Part shown: piece after piece, positions 49,739 to 60,530 of the stretch
Numbering within the stretch: position 1 is the first letter of the stretch
Layout of the letters: every line of letters begins with the position of its first letter
Origin: Sipunculus nudus
Taxonomy: Eukaryota > Annelida > Sipuncula > Golfingiida > Sipunculidae
Direction: 5' to 3'
Assembly (NCBI GenBank): GCA_026874595.1
Contig: CM049322.1
Coordinates: 5,627,900-5,691,899 of the forward strand
DNA length: 64,000 bases
Position numbers and translations under genes: made by a program
The notes under the pieces: generated by a model
What the model was told of the DNA's origin: nothing
Databases searched by the model: none
The model's input: the letters and a program-made list of their open reading frames with translations, nothing else

Positions 49739-52700
49739 TAATAACTACCTGGCTGTATCATTACCTACCTATAATAACTACCTCTGTCTATATCACTACC
49801 TATTTATAATAAAAATAACTTGCCTCTATCACTAACTACCTGTAATAACTATTTGCCTGTACGACTACTTATCTAGAATAATAACTACCTGCCTGTATCA
49901 TTACCTACCTATAAGAACTACCTCTGTCTATATCACTACCTATTTATAATGAAAATAACTTGCCTCTATCACTAACTACCTGTAATAACTAACTGCCTGT
50001 ACGACTACTTATCTAGAATAATAACTACCTGCCTGTATCACTACCTACCTATAATAACTACCTCTGTCTATATCACTACCTATTTATAATAAAAATAACT
50101 TGCCTCTATCACTAACTACCTGTGATAACTAACTGCCTGTACGACTACTTATCAAGAATAATAACTACCTGGCTGTATCACTACCTACCTATAATAACTA
50201 CCTCTGTCTATATCACTACCTATTTATAATAAAAATAACTTGCCTCTATCACTAACTACCTGTAATAACTAACTGCCTGTACGACTACTTATCTAGAATA
50301 ATAACTACCTGCCTGTATCACTACCTACCTATAATAACTACCTCTGTCTATATCACTACCTATTTATAATAAAAATAACTTGCCTCTATCACTAACTACC
50401 TGTGATAACTAACTGCCTGTATGACTACTTATCTAGAATAATAACTACCTGCCTGTATCACTACCTACCTATAATAACTACCTGCCTGTATCACTACCTA
50501 CCTATAATAACTACCTCTGTCTATATCACTACCTATTTATAATAAAAATAACTTGCCTCTATCACTAACTACCTGTAATAACTATTTGCCTGTATGACTA
50601 CTTATCTAGAATAATAACTACCTGCCTGTATCATTACCTACCTATAATAACTACCTGCCTGTATCACTACCTACCTATTATAACTACCTCTGTCTATATC
50701 ACTACCTATTTATAATAAAAATAACTTGCCTCTATCACTAACTACCTGTAATAACTATTTGCCTGTACGACTACTTATCTAGAATAATAACTACCTGCCT
50801 GTATCACTACCTACCTATAATAATTACCTGCCTGTATCATTACCTACCTATAATAACTACCTCTGTCTATATCACAACCTATTTATAATGAAAATAACTT
50901 GCCTCTATCACTAACTACCTGTAATAACTATTTGCCTGTACGACTACTTATCTGGAATAATAACTACCTGCCTGTATCACTACCTACCTATAATAACAAC
51001 CTCTGTCTATATCACTACCTATTTATAATAAAAATAACTTGCCTCTATCACTAACTACCTGTAATAACTACCTGCCTGTATCTTTACCTACCTATAATAA
51101 TTACCTGCCTGTATCACTACCTACCTATAATAACTACCTCTGTCTATATCACTACCTATTTATAATAAAAATAACTTGCCTCTATCACTAACTACCTGTC
51201 ATAACTAACTGCCTGTACGACTACTTATCTAGAATAATAACTACCTGCCTGTATCATTACCTACCTATAATAACTACCTACCTGTATCACTTCCTACCTA
51301 TAATAACTACCTCTGTCTATATCACTACCTAGTTATAATAAAAATAACTTGCCTCTATCATTAACTACCTGTAATAACTATTTGCCTGTACGACTACTTA
51401 TCTAGAATAATAACTACCTGCCTGTAACATTACCTACCTATAATAACTACCTCTAACTATATCACTACCTATTTATAATAAAAATAACTTGCTTTTATCA
51501 CTAACTACCTGTTATAACTAACTGCCTGTACGACTACTTATCTGAATAATAACTACCTGCCTGTATCACTACCTACCTATAATAACTACCTCTGTCTATA
51601 TCACTACCTATTTATAATAAAAATAACTTGCCTCTATCACTAACTACCTGTGATAACTAACTGCCTGTACGACTACTTATCTAGAATAATAACTACCTGC
51701 CTGTATCATTACCTACCTATAATAACTACCTTCCTGTATCACCACCTACCTATAATAACTACCTCTGTCTATATCACTACCTATTTATAATAAAAATAAC
51801 TTGCCTCTATCACTAACTACCTGTGATAACTAACTGCCTGTATGACTACTTATCTAGAATAATAACTACCTGCCTGTATCACTACCTACCTATAATAACT
51901 ACCTCTGTCTATATCACTACCTATTTATAATAAAAATAACTTGCCTCTATCACTAACTACCTGTGATAACTAACTGCCTGTACGACTACTTATCTAGAAT
52001 AATAACTACCTGCCTGTATCCCTACCTACCTATAATAATATCATATTTGTATCACTACCTAACCATAACTACCTGGCTGTATCACTACCTACCTATAATA
52101 ACTACCTCTGTCTATATCACTACCTATTTATAATAAAAATAACTTGCCTCTATCACTAACTACCTGTGATAACTAACTGCCTGTACGACTACTTATCTAG
52201 AATAATAACTACCTGCCTGTATCCCTACCTACCTATAATAATATCATATTTGTATCACTACCTAACCATAACTACCTGGCTGTATCACTACCTACCTATA
52301 ATAACTACCTCTGTCTATATCACTACCTATTTATAATAAAAATAACTTGCCTCTATCACTAACTACCTGTGATAACTAACTGCCTGTACGACTACTTATC
52401 TAGAATAATAACTACCTGCCTGTATCCCTACCTACCTATAATAATATCATATTTGTATCACTACCTAACTCAAATTACCTGGATGTATCACTGCCTACCT
52501 ATAATAACTACCTGCCTGTGTCACTACTTACCTATAATAACTAACTGCCTGTACCAATACTCTTCAGAATAATAACTACCTGCCTGTATCCCTACCTACC
52601 TATAATAATATCATATTTGTATCACTACCTAACCATAACTACCTGCTTGTATAACTGCCTACCTATAATAACTACCTGCCTGTGTCACTACTTACCTATA

Positions 52701-52945
52701 ATAACTAACTGCCTGTACCACTACTTATCCAGAATAATAACTACCTGCCTGTATCATTACCTACCTATAATAATATCATATTTGTATCACTACCTAACCA
52801 TTACTACCTGGTTGTATCACTACCTTACTCAAATTACCTGGATGTATCACTACCTATTTATAATTACACCCTGCCTGTATCACTACCTAGCTATAATTAT
52901 ATCATACTTGTATCACTACCTAACTCGAATTACCTGGATGTATCA
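49739..52945. repeat. Satellite II array, third block
   Basis: 140-bp repeats as before up to about 52000. After that, three longer units contain ATATCATATTTGTATCACTA and CTAACCATAACTACCTGG monomers (52030, 52235, 52440), so the unit grows to about 205 bp. The right part (52450-52945) is increasingly irregular. Tyr/Leu-rich frames in it are not genes. Confidence 0.95.
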
Positions 52946-54017
52946 CTAGAACATGGGTAGTGGACAAGCAACTATGTGTATCCACCAAAATCAGAGTTGG
53001 ACCGGTGAAGTGAGGCATGGATTGAGTGGCAAGGGGAAATAGAGTGAGTGTATGTAGGTGGTGCCACCTGCCACAAAATCAGGCTGATAGGTCAAACCAC
53101 TTCTGGTATATGAGTGGTTTTATCCCACAGCAGACAAACAGAAGGACGCTGTGATAAAATGGTTTCAGGTGGCGCCACCAATTTTGTGTATGATAAAGAG
53201 CTATGTGTGATCTATACACATTCAAAATTTTATGGGGATTATGTCAAACCAGTCCTGAGATATCAGCATGGATGCCTGCAGTATAAACATAAATGTAGGT
53301 GGCACCACCTGTCACAAAATCCAGAAAGCTATCCAAGATTTATATACATGCAAAATTTTAGACAGATAAGTCAAACCACTGCCGAGATATGAGTCATTTT
53401 ATCCCACGGCAAACAAACAGACGGATGCTGTGCAAAAATGGTTGCAAGTGGCGCCACCAGTTTTGCATATGATAAAGAGCTATGTGAAATCTATACACAC
53501 GCAAAATTTCAGGAGGGAACGTCAAACCAGTCCTGAGATATTAGCCTGGATGTCTGCAGCGTAAACATAAATGAAGGTGGCACCACCTGCCCCAAAATCA
53601 AGAAAGCTATCCAAGATGTATATACATGCAAATTTTAGATGGATAAGTCAAACCACTGCAGAGATATGTGTGATTTTATCCCAAGGCAGAAGGACGCTGT
53701 GCAAAAATGGTTGCAGGTGGCACCACCATTTTTATGTACGTTATAAAGCTATCCAAGGGCTACATTTGTGCTAAATGTTTAGCCTGATTGGTCAAACAAG
53801 TCCAAAGATATGTGTCAAAACAGATGCACAGATGGACACACTGGAGAAAGGAAAGGTCAAAAATCAACCAAAAATTGGGGCGCAGCAGTTCACATGTGAC
53901 CTTATCATAATTCAGAATTTAAAAAAATTCTGCCCAGTGGTTACAGGGGAGTTCTCCAGAAACCTATGTGGTGGCGTGCAACTGAAAAAAGTGTATCCGC
54001 AAAATTGGGGGATACAA
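52946..54017 (+). mobile_element. Family D element, older copy (1.07 kb)
   Basis: The 5' end CTAGAACATGGGTAGTGGAC matches the intact family D start with changes, and its hairpin is decayed (GTAGTGG../..CAACTAT); GTATCCACC follows. The body has two to three modules with GGTGGCGCCACC or GGTGGCACCACC blocks and AGATATGAG. The 3' end GTATCCGC..GGGGATACAA is shortened. Lies in satellite II on both sides. Confidence 0.75.
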
Positions 54018-54500
54018 TTACCTGCCTATAACACTACCTTTGATTACTACTTGGCTGCCTTTCAAAATATGAATCTATGCCTGCCTTACCTTAAGGCTAT
54101 CTAAGTAACCTGATTTTTTTTCATTCAAACTACCCTGTCTACCTCCCTGTAGAACTACTTACATATTTTATCTACCTCTGCATGTATCACTGCCTGCCAT
54201 TATCACTAACAACCTATAATAATAATGACTACCTGCCTGTGTCACTACCTACCTATAATGACTACATCTGCCTGTATGACTGCCTACTTACAGCAATCTG
54301 GTTGTATCACTACCTACCAATAATAATTACCTGCCTACATCACTATCTACCTATTATAACTACCTGCCTGTATCACTTCTTATCTATAATAATTACCTGC
54401 CTGTATCACTACCTACCTAAAATAACTACCTCTGTCTATAATCCAACTGACAACAAATTTATGGGTAAATATTACTAATCTATTCCTGCCTACCTGCCTG
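54018..54500. repeat. Degenerate right edge of satellite II
   Basis: Weak, irregular monomers such as CTACCTGCCTGTATCACT and CTATAATAATTACCTGCC mixed with unrelated sequence. The decline towards the edge mirrors the left edge at 40729-41250. Confidence 0.75.
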
Positions 54501-54671
54501 TACACCTACTATTTTCTGGTGGGGGGTACAGTCCATTGTTTCAGACAGACTGGTTACAGGAACTCTTGCATCAGTATTTGCGTACTGTGCATAAATGCAG
54601 AATGATTGTTGATAGGAAATCCTGTCTTGGTTATCTCTGAAAGAAACAAAGATAAGTAAATTGATAATTAA
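54501..54671. other. Unassigned spacer
   Basis: Short non-repetitive stretch with a GGTGGGGGG run at 54529. No gene or element end recognised. Confidence 0.5.
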
Positions 54672-55290
54672 CTAGAAAGGCAAAACAGATATATGTCTCC
54701 CCCTATGGGCCATCCCAAAATATAAGGGGTAAAATATGCACTTTCTTACAACAATAATTCTAGATTTTAGCAGGTTTGACCTTGAAGGTAAAGGACAAGG
54801 TCAACACTTTTTAAAACTCCTATCAGATTTTGGCAGGAAGAGCTGTTGTGTCAAATTTGAATACTTCCAAGTTATGGGGGTCTCAATAATCCTAGAATTG
54901 CATAAATTTGACCTTGAAGATCAAGGTCAAGGTCACTGGATCTTGAAATTCTCCAAGATTTTGGTAGGAACAATGAATGTTTAAAATTTTGGAGGAAAAT
55001 ATGCAGCCCTTCAAAAGTTATTGATTTAACAAGACAATAACTATAATTCAGTGGTCAAGGTCACTGGGTTTCAAACTCCTCCGAGAACTTGGTAGGAACA
55101 ATTGGTGTATCAAATTTTAGGACAAAATGATAAGTACTTCAAAAGTTATGAGGTTCAGAATCATCTTATATTTCGGCCGATTTGATCTTGAAGATCCTGG
55201 TCAAGGTCACCAGGTTTCAAACTCCTCCAAGAACTTGATAGGAACAATTGGTGTACCACATTTGAGGACAAAATGAATAAAGAATTTCCA
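54672..55290 (+). mobile_element. Family F element, 5' part (CTAGA start, AAGGTCA modules)
   Basis: Begins CTAGAAAGGCAAAACAGATA, then TGTCTCCCCCTATGGGCC. It has the same CTAGA opening as families A, C and D. It is followed by about four ~145-bp modules: TTTGACCTTGAAG, GGTCAAGGTCAC, TTCAAACTCCTCC, GAACTTGGTAGGAACAATTG and AAAAGTTATG. No 3' hairpin is visible and the modules fade out near 55290, so the copy is truncated. Assignment to the same group is inference from the start and layout only. Confidence 0.5.
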
Positions 55291-56137
55291 CTATAAGTCA
55301 TGATAATGGTTATGGTTTTTACCAAGGAGTTAACTGTTATTCAATAATTACAAGTTACCTATACCAAAGAGTAGCATTAGCACAAATGATATGAGAGTTA
55401 AACTATTTATAAAAATTGATTGCAATTATTGGGCCAAATATAATTTTAATAAAAAAAATACTAATAGTATCATCTAAAATTTTTTTTTAAATAATATAAT
55501 TGAAATAAATGATTATTGAAATAATATAATAAATGTATTCATGAATACATTTTCAAAGTATCTACACTTCCATTCAAATACTTTCTTTTTACCTGTACCT
55601 TTGTGTTCATTTTCATGATGGAACTATTGAATATTTGTATTCATATTCAAATACAATTATAAAGTAATCACTCAGTGTCTCATATTTATAGTTTCAATAA
55701 AACAAAACTGTTGAGAATCCAGGATATACAAATTTCACAAATTTTAATAACGATAAATTGGATGCAAGATGGCGCAGGACTAGAGACACAGGGTGTGAGC
55801 TGCCAAAAATAATTTAAATTATTCGGAGACAATTGGCATATTTCAACGACACATTGATACATCTAAGGTAGGATACTGCTTGAAAAATTTCATGAGGACA
55901 GCAAGTGTCAATAAATAGGAAATTGTGAACAAAAATACCGTAGTATTGGCTAATTGAAAATCCACTGGGGCCACAGTTGTCACACTTGATGGAAATGGTT
56001 TTGTGAGCAGAAGAAATCAGTGCATGTGTATGGGTACTCATTGAACCTGGCCTTTGAATACAACAGGTGAGAGCTCTCATAATCTGGCTTTTGTGTGCAA
56101 GGAACCTTTTCCTGTTACTGTTAGGGGACCAATATAA
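55291..56137. other. AT-rich sequence without recognisable features
   Basis: AT-rich, with long A and T runs (55440-55530). An 88-codon minus-strand frame at 55814-56080 has no protein character I recognise. Nothing else seen. Confidence 0.5.
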
Positions 56138-58019
56138 ACAAGGGACCCATGGGTCACTGTGCTCAGCTGAAGTTGACCTTGAAGGTAAAAATCTAAAATA
56201 ATATCAAATGGAGATAAAGTCTAAGAGGAATGGTAATATAGGCCATGGCTGGTAGACATGATAGGTTTATATTGATGTGTAAGAAATTGTTGCAAATAAT
56301 ATTTTGTGACCAAAACATGCATTTCCTAATGTTAAAATTGAAGCATGTGATCAGTTTGTGAACATAGGATGTATATTATAACCATGATCATTGGTTGGCT
56401 TTTTGATAAATTGTTGAAAGTCCATTAGTTTACACATTTGTTAAATTGGATCTATTTTTTTAATAAAGGTGGAAAGGAATCAATGGCAGCAGAGTGTGCG
56501 TGTGTGTGTGTGTGTGGGGGGGGGAATGGCATTTACAACACTTCTGCATATACATAAAGGGCAAACAAAGCCTGATCTCCTATCCTGCTGAGGTAGGAAA
56601 CTAATGAACAAATGTTTGTATTAGATCCTAATTTTTTATCACATTTTTTTAGTGTTTAGTTTATATTTCTACACATTTCCAATCTAAAATATATATCTGA
56701 TTCTAAAAGTTTATTTATAATTCTAATTTGCATCATCATTAATCTCAATCTTGTCAGATAACACCACATCATGCATACAAATGTATATTTTTATTTTTTA
56801 CCACAAAAATATATCTTTTATATTTTCAAAACAATAAATATTTAAAAATAATACTTGATTCAGATTTCAAAAGTTTTAATTGTGCCTTTAAATATCCATA
56901 ATTTGCTTTATATTTTATAAATTTATGCATACTGATGGGTATTATTCAATTTTAATTGGTTAAAATCATTTAAAAGAAAACTTGATTTCTTTAAAAATGC
57001 TACATTAATCCAACATAGCATCTTCCAGATTACTCCTTGAATTACCTTTTCAAGGAAAGTTTTGAATATTGGAGTGGAAACAGCATTACAAGTAACTAAA
57101 TCAGTGCAATTAATAACAATTACTGAATAACACTTGTTGTGTAGGGTTCGGGGGGGGGGGGGGGATATGAGAATTACTGTACACCTGTAACAGCAGCGGA
57201 TCTCCCAAAGTGACTGTAACAGATCAGGAACCCTGGCATAGCTGACTTCCAGTGACCAGGAGTGTGCGGCCTGCATATATGGATAAAACAAGTAACTGCA
57301 ATAGAGCCAAAGCAAAAAATTCAATAACTAGCCTAAATTCCAAGCTTTTATTTTCAAATTTCAGATTTAGACAAATTTAATACTTATGTTAACATGCTGT
57401 GAAAATTAACTCAACAGTACTCACAGGAAAAATGTGCCATGGTCAAAGATAGGCAAAATTTAAGGTACTGATTTTATTTTTATGGTAATAACTTAAAATA
57501 TTTACAAAATATGGATCTAATTTTGGGTTAACAATTGAATCTTAATTAAAAAAAGTTATATACTTGGGGAAAAAAAGTCTCAAGCTTCAAAAATTGTCTT
57601 GTTGGCGAGTTAATATTTTTCCTGATTTTTTACAAAGTGCATTATGTTAAGGCCCATAACTTCAAGAATATATACTAATTACTATAAACAAACTTAACTT
57701 GTGACATGTATATAAGAAATATTTTGGAGAAAACTTCTGGTAAATAATAAGGAAAACAGATCAGTGGTTTTGATAAAAGGCAGTACTAAAGTGTGATAAT
57801 AAGATTTTTATTGAAATTTGAGGTTTTTCCTCAATTTTTCTAAGGAACAAAGTCGCAGTGACCCAATTTTTTATTTGGTAGGAGATCTTAGGGACATCTA
57901 ACAGTATGCAAAATTTTGGATCTGCAGGTCTAACGGTTTCAAAATGTGCCAGTCTAACGGACGGACAGACAGACAGACGGACGACTATAGCTCAGTTGAC
58001 TTATAGTCAGCTGAGCTAA
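56138..58019 (+). mobile_element. Family B Helentron-like element, short complete copy (1.9 kb)
   Basis: 5' end ACAAGGGACCCATGGGTCAC with the perfect 12-bp palindrome GACCCATGGGTC, then GCTCAGCTGA at 56161-56170. 3' end: GACG microsatellite (57956-57983), hairpin TAGCTCAG (57988-57995)/CTGAGCTA and TCAGCTGAGC (58007-58016), ending GCTAA. The body shares the G-run modules (56516-56524; 57150-57164), the ACCACATCATGCATACAAATG block and the GGCAGT..AAGTGTG block with the 22422-26987 copy. It is the best reference copy of family B because both ends are present and nothing is nested in it. Confidence 0.8.
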
Positions 58020-58032
58020 AAAAGGGAGAAAT

Positions 58033-58657
58033 ATGAGTGTAGTAGAATGTTCAGAAAGCTTGCCTGAGAGAATAAGTGAAAAGAAAATTCTTGAAATGAT
58101 TTTGAAGAAAGTGACAACTATTGATAAAACTGTGACTAATTTTGTGGAAAAGATCAAGAAGAAATAACATAGTGATCCACAACGTGCCAGAAGGAGTAGA
58201 AAAAGATACGGGTTGTAAAGAATACGTGACTGAATTCCTGAAGAAAGAAATTGGACTCAACCCTGAATCCGAATTGGAGAATGCCCATCGGTCTGGTAAA
58301 ATTAACTTCCAAACAAATGAGAATGAGTTGGGTAATGACGAGAGTGAAGGTGGGGGACGAACAAGGAAAGCAAGCCTATACATGCGAGGCTACTGAGACA
58401 AAACGATCGTGACCGTACTTTGGAGGACGCCCCGAAGAAATTAAGGGGGGGGGGGGAATTTTTATGTCACTGATGATATTCATCCATACTCAAGGAGTGT
58501 GCAAAAACTACTCGTGGAGAACATGAAGGACATGAGGAAAAAAGGCTGGTATGCTTTTATTCCAATGACGGTCCCGCGTGCAATCAAATACAAAAAGGGC
58601 CAAAAAGACATGAAAAGTACAATGCAAACATTCAGAATGGAGGATATAACCGCCTAA
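58033..58657 (+). pseudogene. L1-type LINE ORF1 (RNA-binding protein), decayed
   Basis: The frame from 58033 gives a coiled-coil-like segment (ILEMILKKVTTIDKTVTNF) to a stop at 58167. After a one-base shift near 58150 the next frame reads RRNNIVIHNVPEGVE, CKEYVTEFLKKEIGL and LENAHRSGK, the RRM-like signature of L1 ORF1 proteins. After 58400 it continues as DAPKKLRGGG, broken by a 12-G run (58445-58456), then in another frame DDIHPYSRSVQKLLVENM, MRKKGWYAFIPM and IKYKKGQKD, the C-terminal domain, with a stop at 58655-58657. At least two frameshifts make it inactive. Family recognition is from known L1 ORF1 patterns. Confidence 0.75.
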
Positions 58658-59008
58658 AACAGCCTTATTTGAGATATTAAATATTCATGATGTACTTTTG
58701 TGATAATGTACTCGTTTGTTGATTATGAAATTGACTTTTCTAGTTTCAGAATATGAATATTGGCAGACATTACATTGGCAGACACAGTGACAAGTCAGTC
58801 TGGGTCTAGCTGCCCAAGAGATTAATCCTTTAATAGATAAGACAACAATTAGAATGTTGTTGAAGGTGTACCATTGTAATTTACTTTTTTAAATATACAT
58901 TTAAATGTCATACTTCTATTACAATATATGCGGTCAGAAGAAAATTTAACATCATGCTCGCCCCCATAAGAGGAGCATGTAATACTGAGATTTTGACACT
59001 ATTATTGT
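58658..59008 (+). other. Region between ORF1 and ORF2 of the L1-like LINE
   Basis: AT-rich spacer of about 350 bp with no frame of note, lying between the ORF1 and ORF2 remnants; the length is reasonable for an inter-ORF or eroded region. Confidence 0.5.
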
Positions 59009-59458
59009 ATGGCCAGAATGGATGATAATGTTCCCACATTTACAGTAATCACTCTTAATACAAGAGGGTTAAGAGATTATAAAAAGAGGAGGAAGGTATT
59101 CAACTGGATTTACAAGAAACTAGGCTGTAGTGGTACATGTTGTTTACAAGAAACGCATAGCAATTCATTGTCAGCGGATAAGTGGAGGTATCAGTGGAGA
59201 GGGCCAATATACTTCTTCCATGGTAGAACAGACAGTTGTGGAGTTATTACTCTAGTTACCACAATGCTGAAATCCATTCATAAAAGCTTTCACTTGGAGA
59301 ACAATACACCCGTTAGTTCAAAGAAGACTAGATTTTTTCTTTATATCAAATACTTGACAGCACTAACAACTAAATGTGACATTATTCCAATAGCAGGCTC
59401 TGACCACTCAGCAGTACTATTAACATTATCAACATTACCGTACAACATCAAATACTAG
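59009..59458 (+). pseudogene. L1-type LINE ORF2, endonuclease domain with internal deletion
   Basis: 149-codon frame with the start of an AP-endonuclease-like domain: VITLNTRGLRDYKKRRKVFN (N17 as metal ligand), CCLQETHS (E48 catalytic), RGPIYFFHGRTDSCGV. The end has SDHSAVLL (SDH at 131-133, the final catalytic His). The middle, including the GDFN-type Asp/Asn block, is missing: residues about 83-112 bridge the two ends. A usual domain has about 230 residues. The frame stays open over the deletion, but the product would lack catalytic residues. Belongs with the ORF1 remnant just upstream. Confidence 0.75.
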
Positions 59459-59476
59459 GTATATATTTCATACAAC

Positions 59477-59655
59477 ATGAAATTACAAAGACATCTTAAT
59501 TCTGACAAAAAAGAAGCTGCAATGGCCACAGTATTAAACACATGGAGACAGTGAACTTTAACTATCTATGGGAGATGTCAGGTTATTCAAACACTGGCAA
59601 TTTCTAAAATATTGTATGTAGCAAATCTAATGCAACTGACAAGACAGTTTATTAA
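59477..59655 (+). pseudogene. L1-type LINE ORF2, remnant downstream of the RT core
   Basis: Reads VLNTWRQ, stop, TLTIYGRCQVIQTLAISKIL then YVANLMQL, a well-known block after the RT palm in L1/Tx1-type ORF2. The RT palm itself is missing, so about 1.5 kb was lost between the endonuclease and this block. It ends where a B-like element starts at 59656. Confidence 0.7.
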
Positions 59656-60530
59656 ACAAGTGACTCATGGGTCATGACACTCAGCCGGCTAAGAAGACAT
59701 TAACAACATGAATTTTATCATCTGAGTGCCAAATTTTGAAGGTGGTATCCCCATTCAACTGAGGCTTAGCTTGGGAGGATATGGGTAACAAAGACCTAAT
59801 TTAAGGTTTCTTAGGAGATTTTCATGGACCTCCCTTGATTTCAAGTTAGAAGATTCTAGGTGCAATGGTTATGATCTGTGCCCTGTTAACAGAAAACCAC
59901 ATCTTTGAAGGTCTCAAAAATAGAGAAAAAAATGTGTAAAATTTGAAAAAAATCCAGGTGGCACCACTAGTCTGCAGGAACTGATGAAACACTTCATGAT
60001 GAATATGCATGCAAAGAAGCATGTTGATCAATGCTATTGTCCAGATACTGGAGCATTTGTAACAATTTTTTAATTTTTCTGGGAGGTTCATCTGTGCTTG
60101 AAAGCTTGGAGGATGTCGGTAACTGAGACCTAATTTCAGGATTCCAAGGAGATTTTTTTCATGCTTTTAAATCAAATTTTTAATTATACTGGGGTGTACT
60201 TCTGAGCCCCATAGCTGACACAATATATGGGTAACATAGACCTAATTTCAGGTTTCCTAGAAGATTGTTCAGGGACCACCCTGGATGTCAAGTAAGAAGA
60301 TTCTAGGTCCAGTGGTTTCAAAAATAGAGAAAAAAAAATTCGTAAAAATTGGGAAAATCATTGTGGTACCACCAGTCTGCAGGAACTGATAAAACACTCC
60401 ATGATCAATATGCATGCAAAAAATTATGGTGTTCAATGCTTAGTTATTCAGATACTGGAGCTTTTGTGGGAAATTTATAATCATTCTGGGGGGTACTTTC
60501 GAGCCCCATAGCCCACAGGATATGGGTAAC
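59656..60530 (+). mobile_element. Family B-like element, 5' part (subfamily B2)
   Basis: The 5' end ACAAGTGACTCATGGGTCAT matches the family B start; the body has two to three ~310-bp modules (TCTGCAGGAACTGAT, CCCCATAGC, ATGGGTAACA, TCAGGTTTCC) shared with 40269-40728. It breaks off inside a module near 60530 without a 3' hairpin. Inserted into or next to the LINE remnant. Confidence 0.6.

Noticed and set aside
40729-52945. CRISPR-like appearance of regularly spaced short repeats
   Set aside because: The spacers are themselves repeats, there are no cas genes, and the context is eukaryotic.
40729-54478. Tyr/Leu-rich open frames (YHYLPIITTCLY type) in satellite II
   Set aside because: Direct product of a 35-bp repeat with few stops in one frame; low complexity and no start or regulatory context.
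56923-57324. 133-codon minus-strand frame
   Set aside because: Lies fully within a family B element across a 15-G run (Pro run in translation) and has no coding character.
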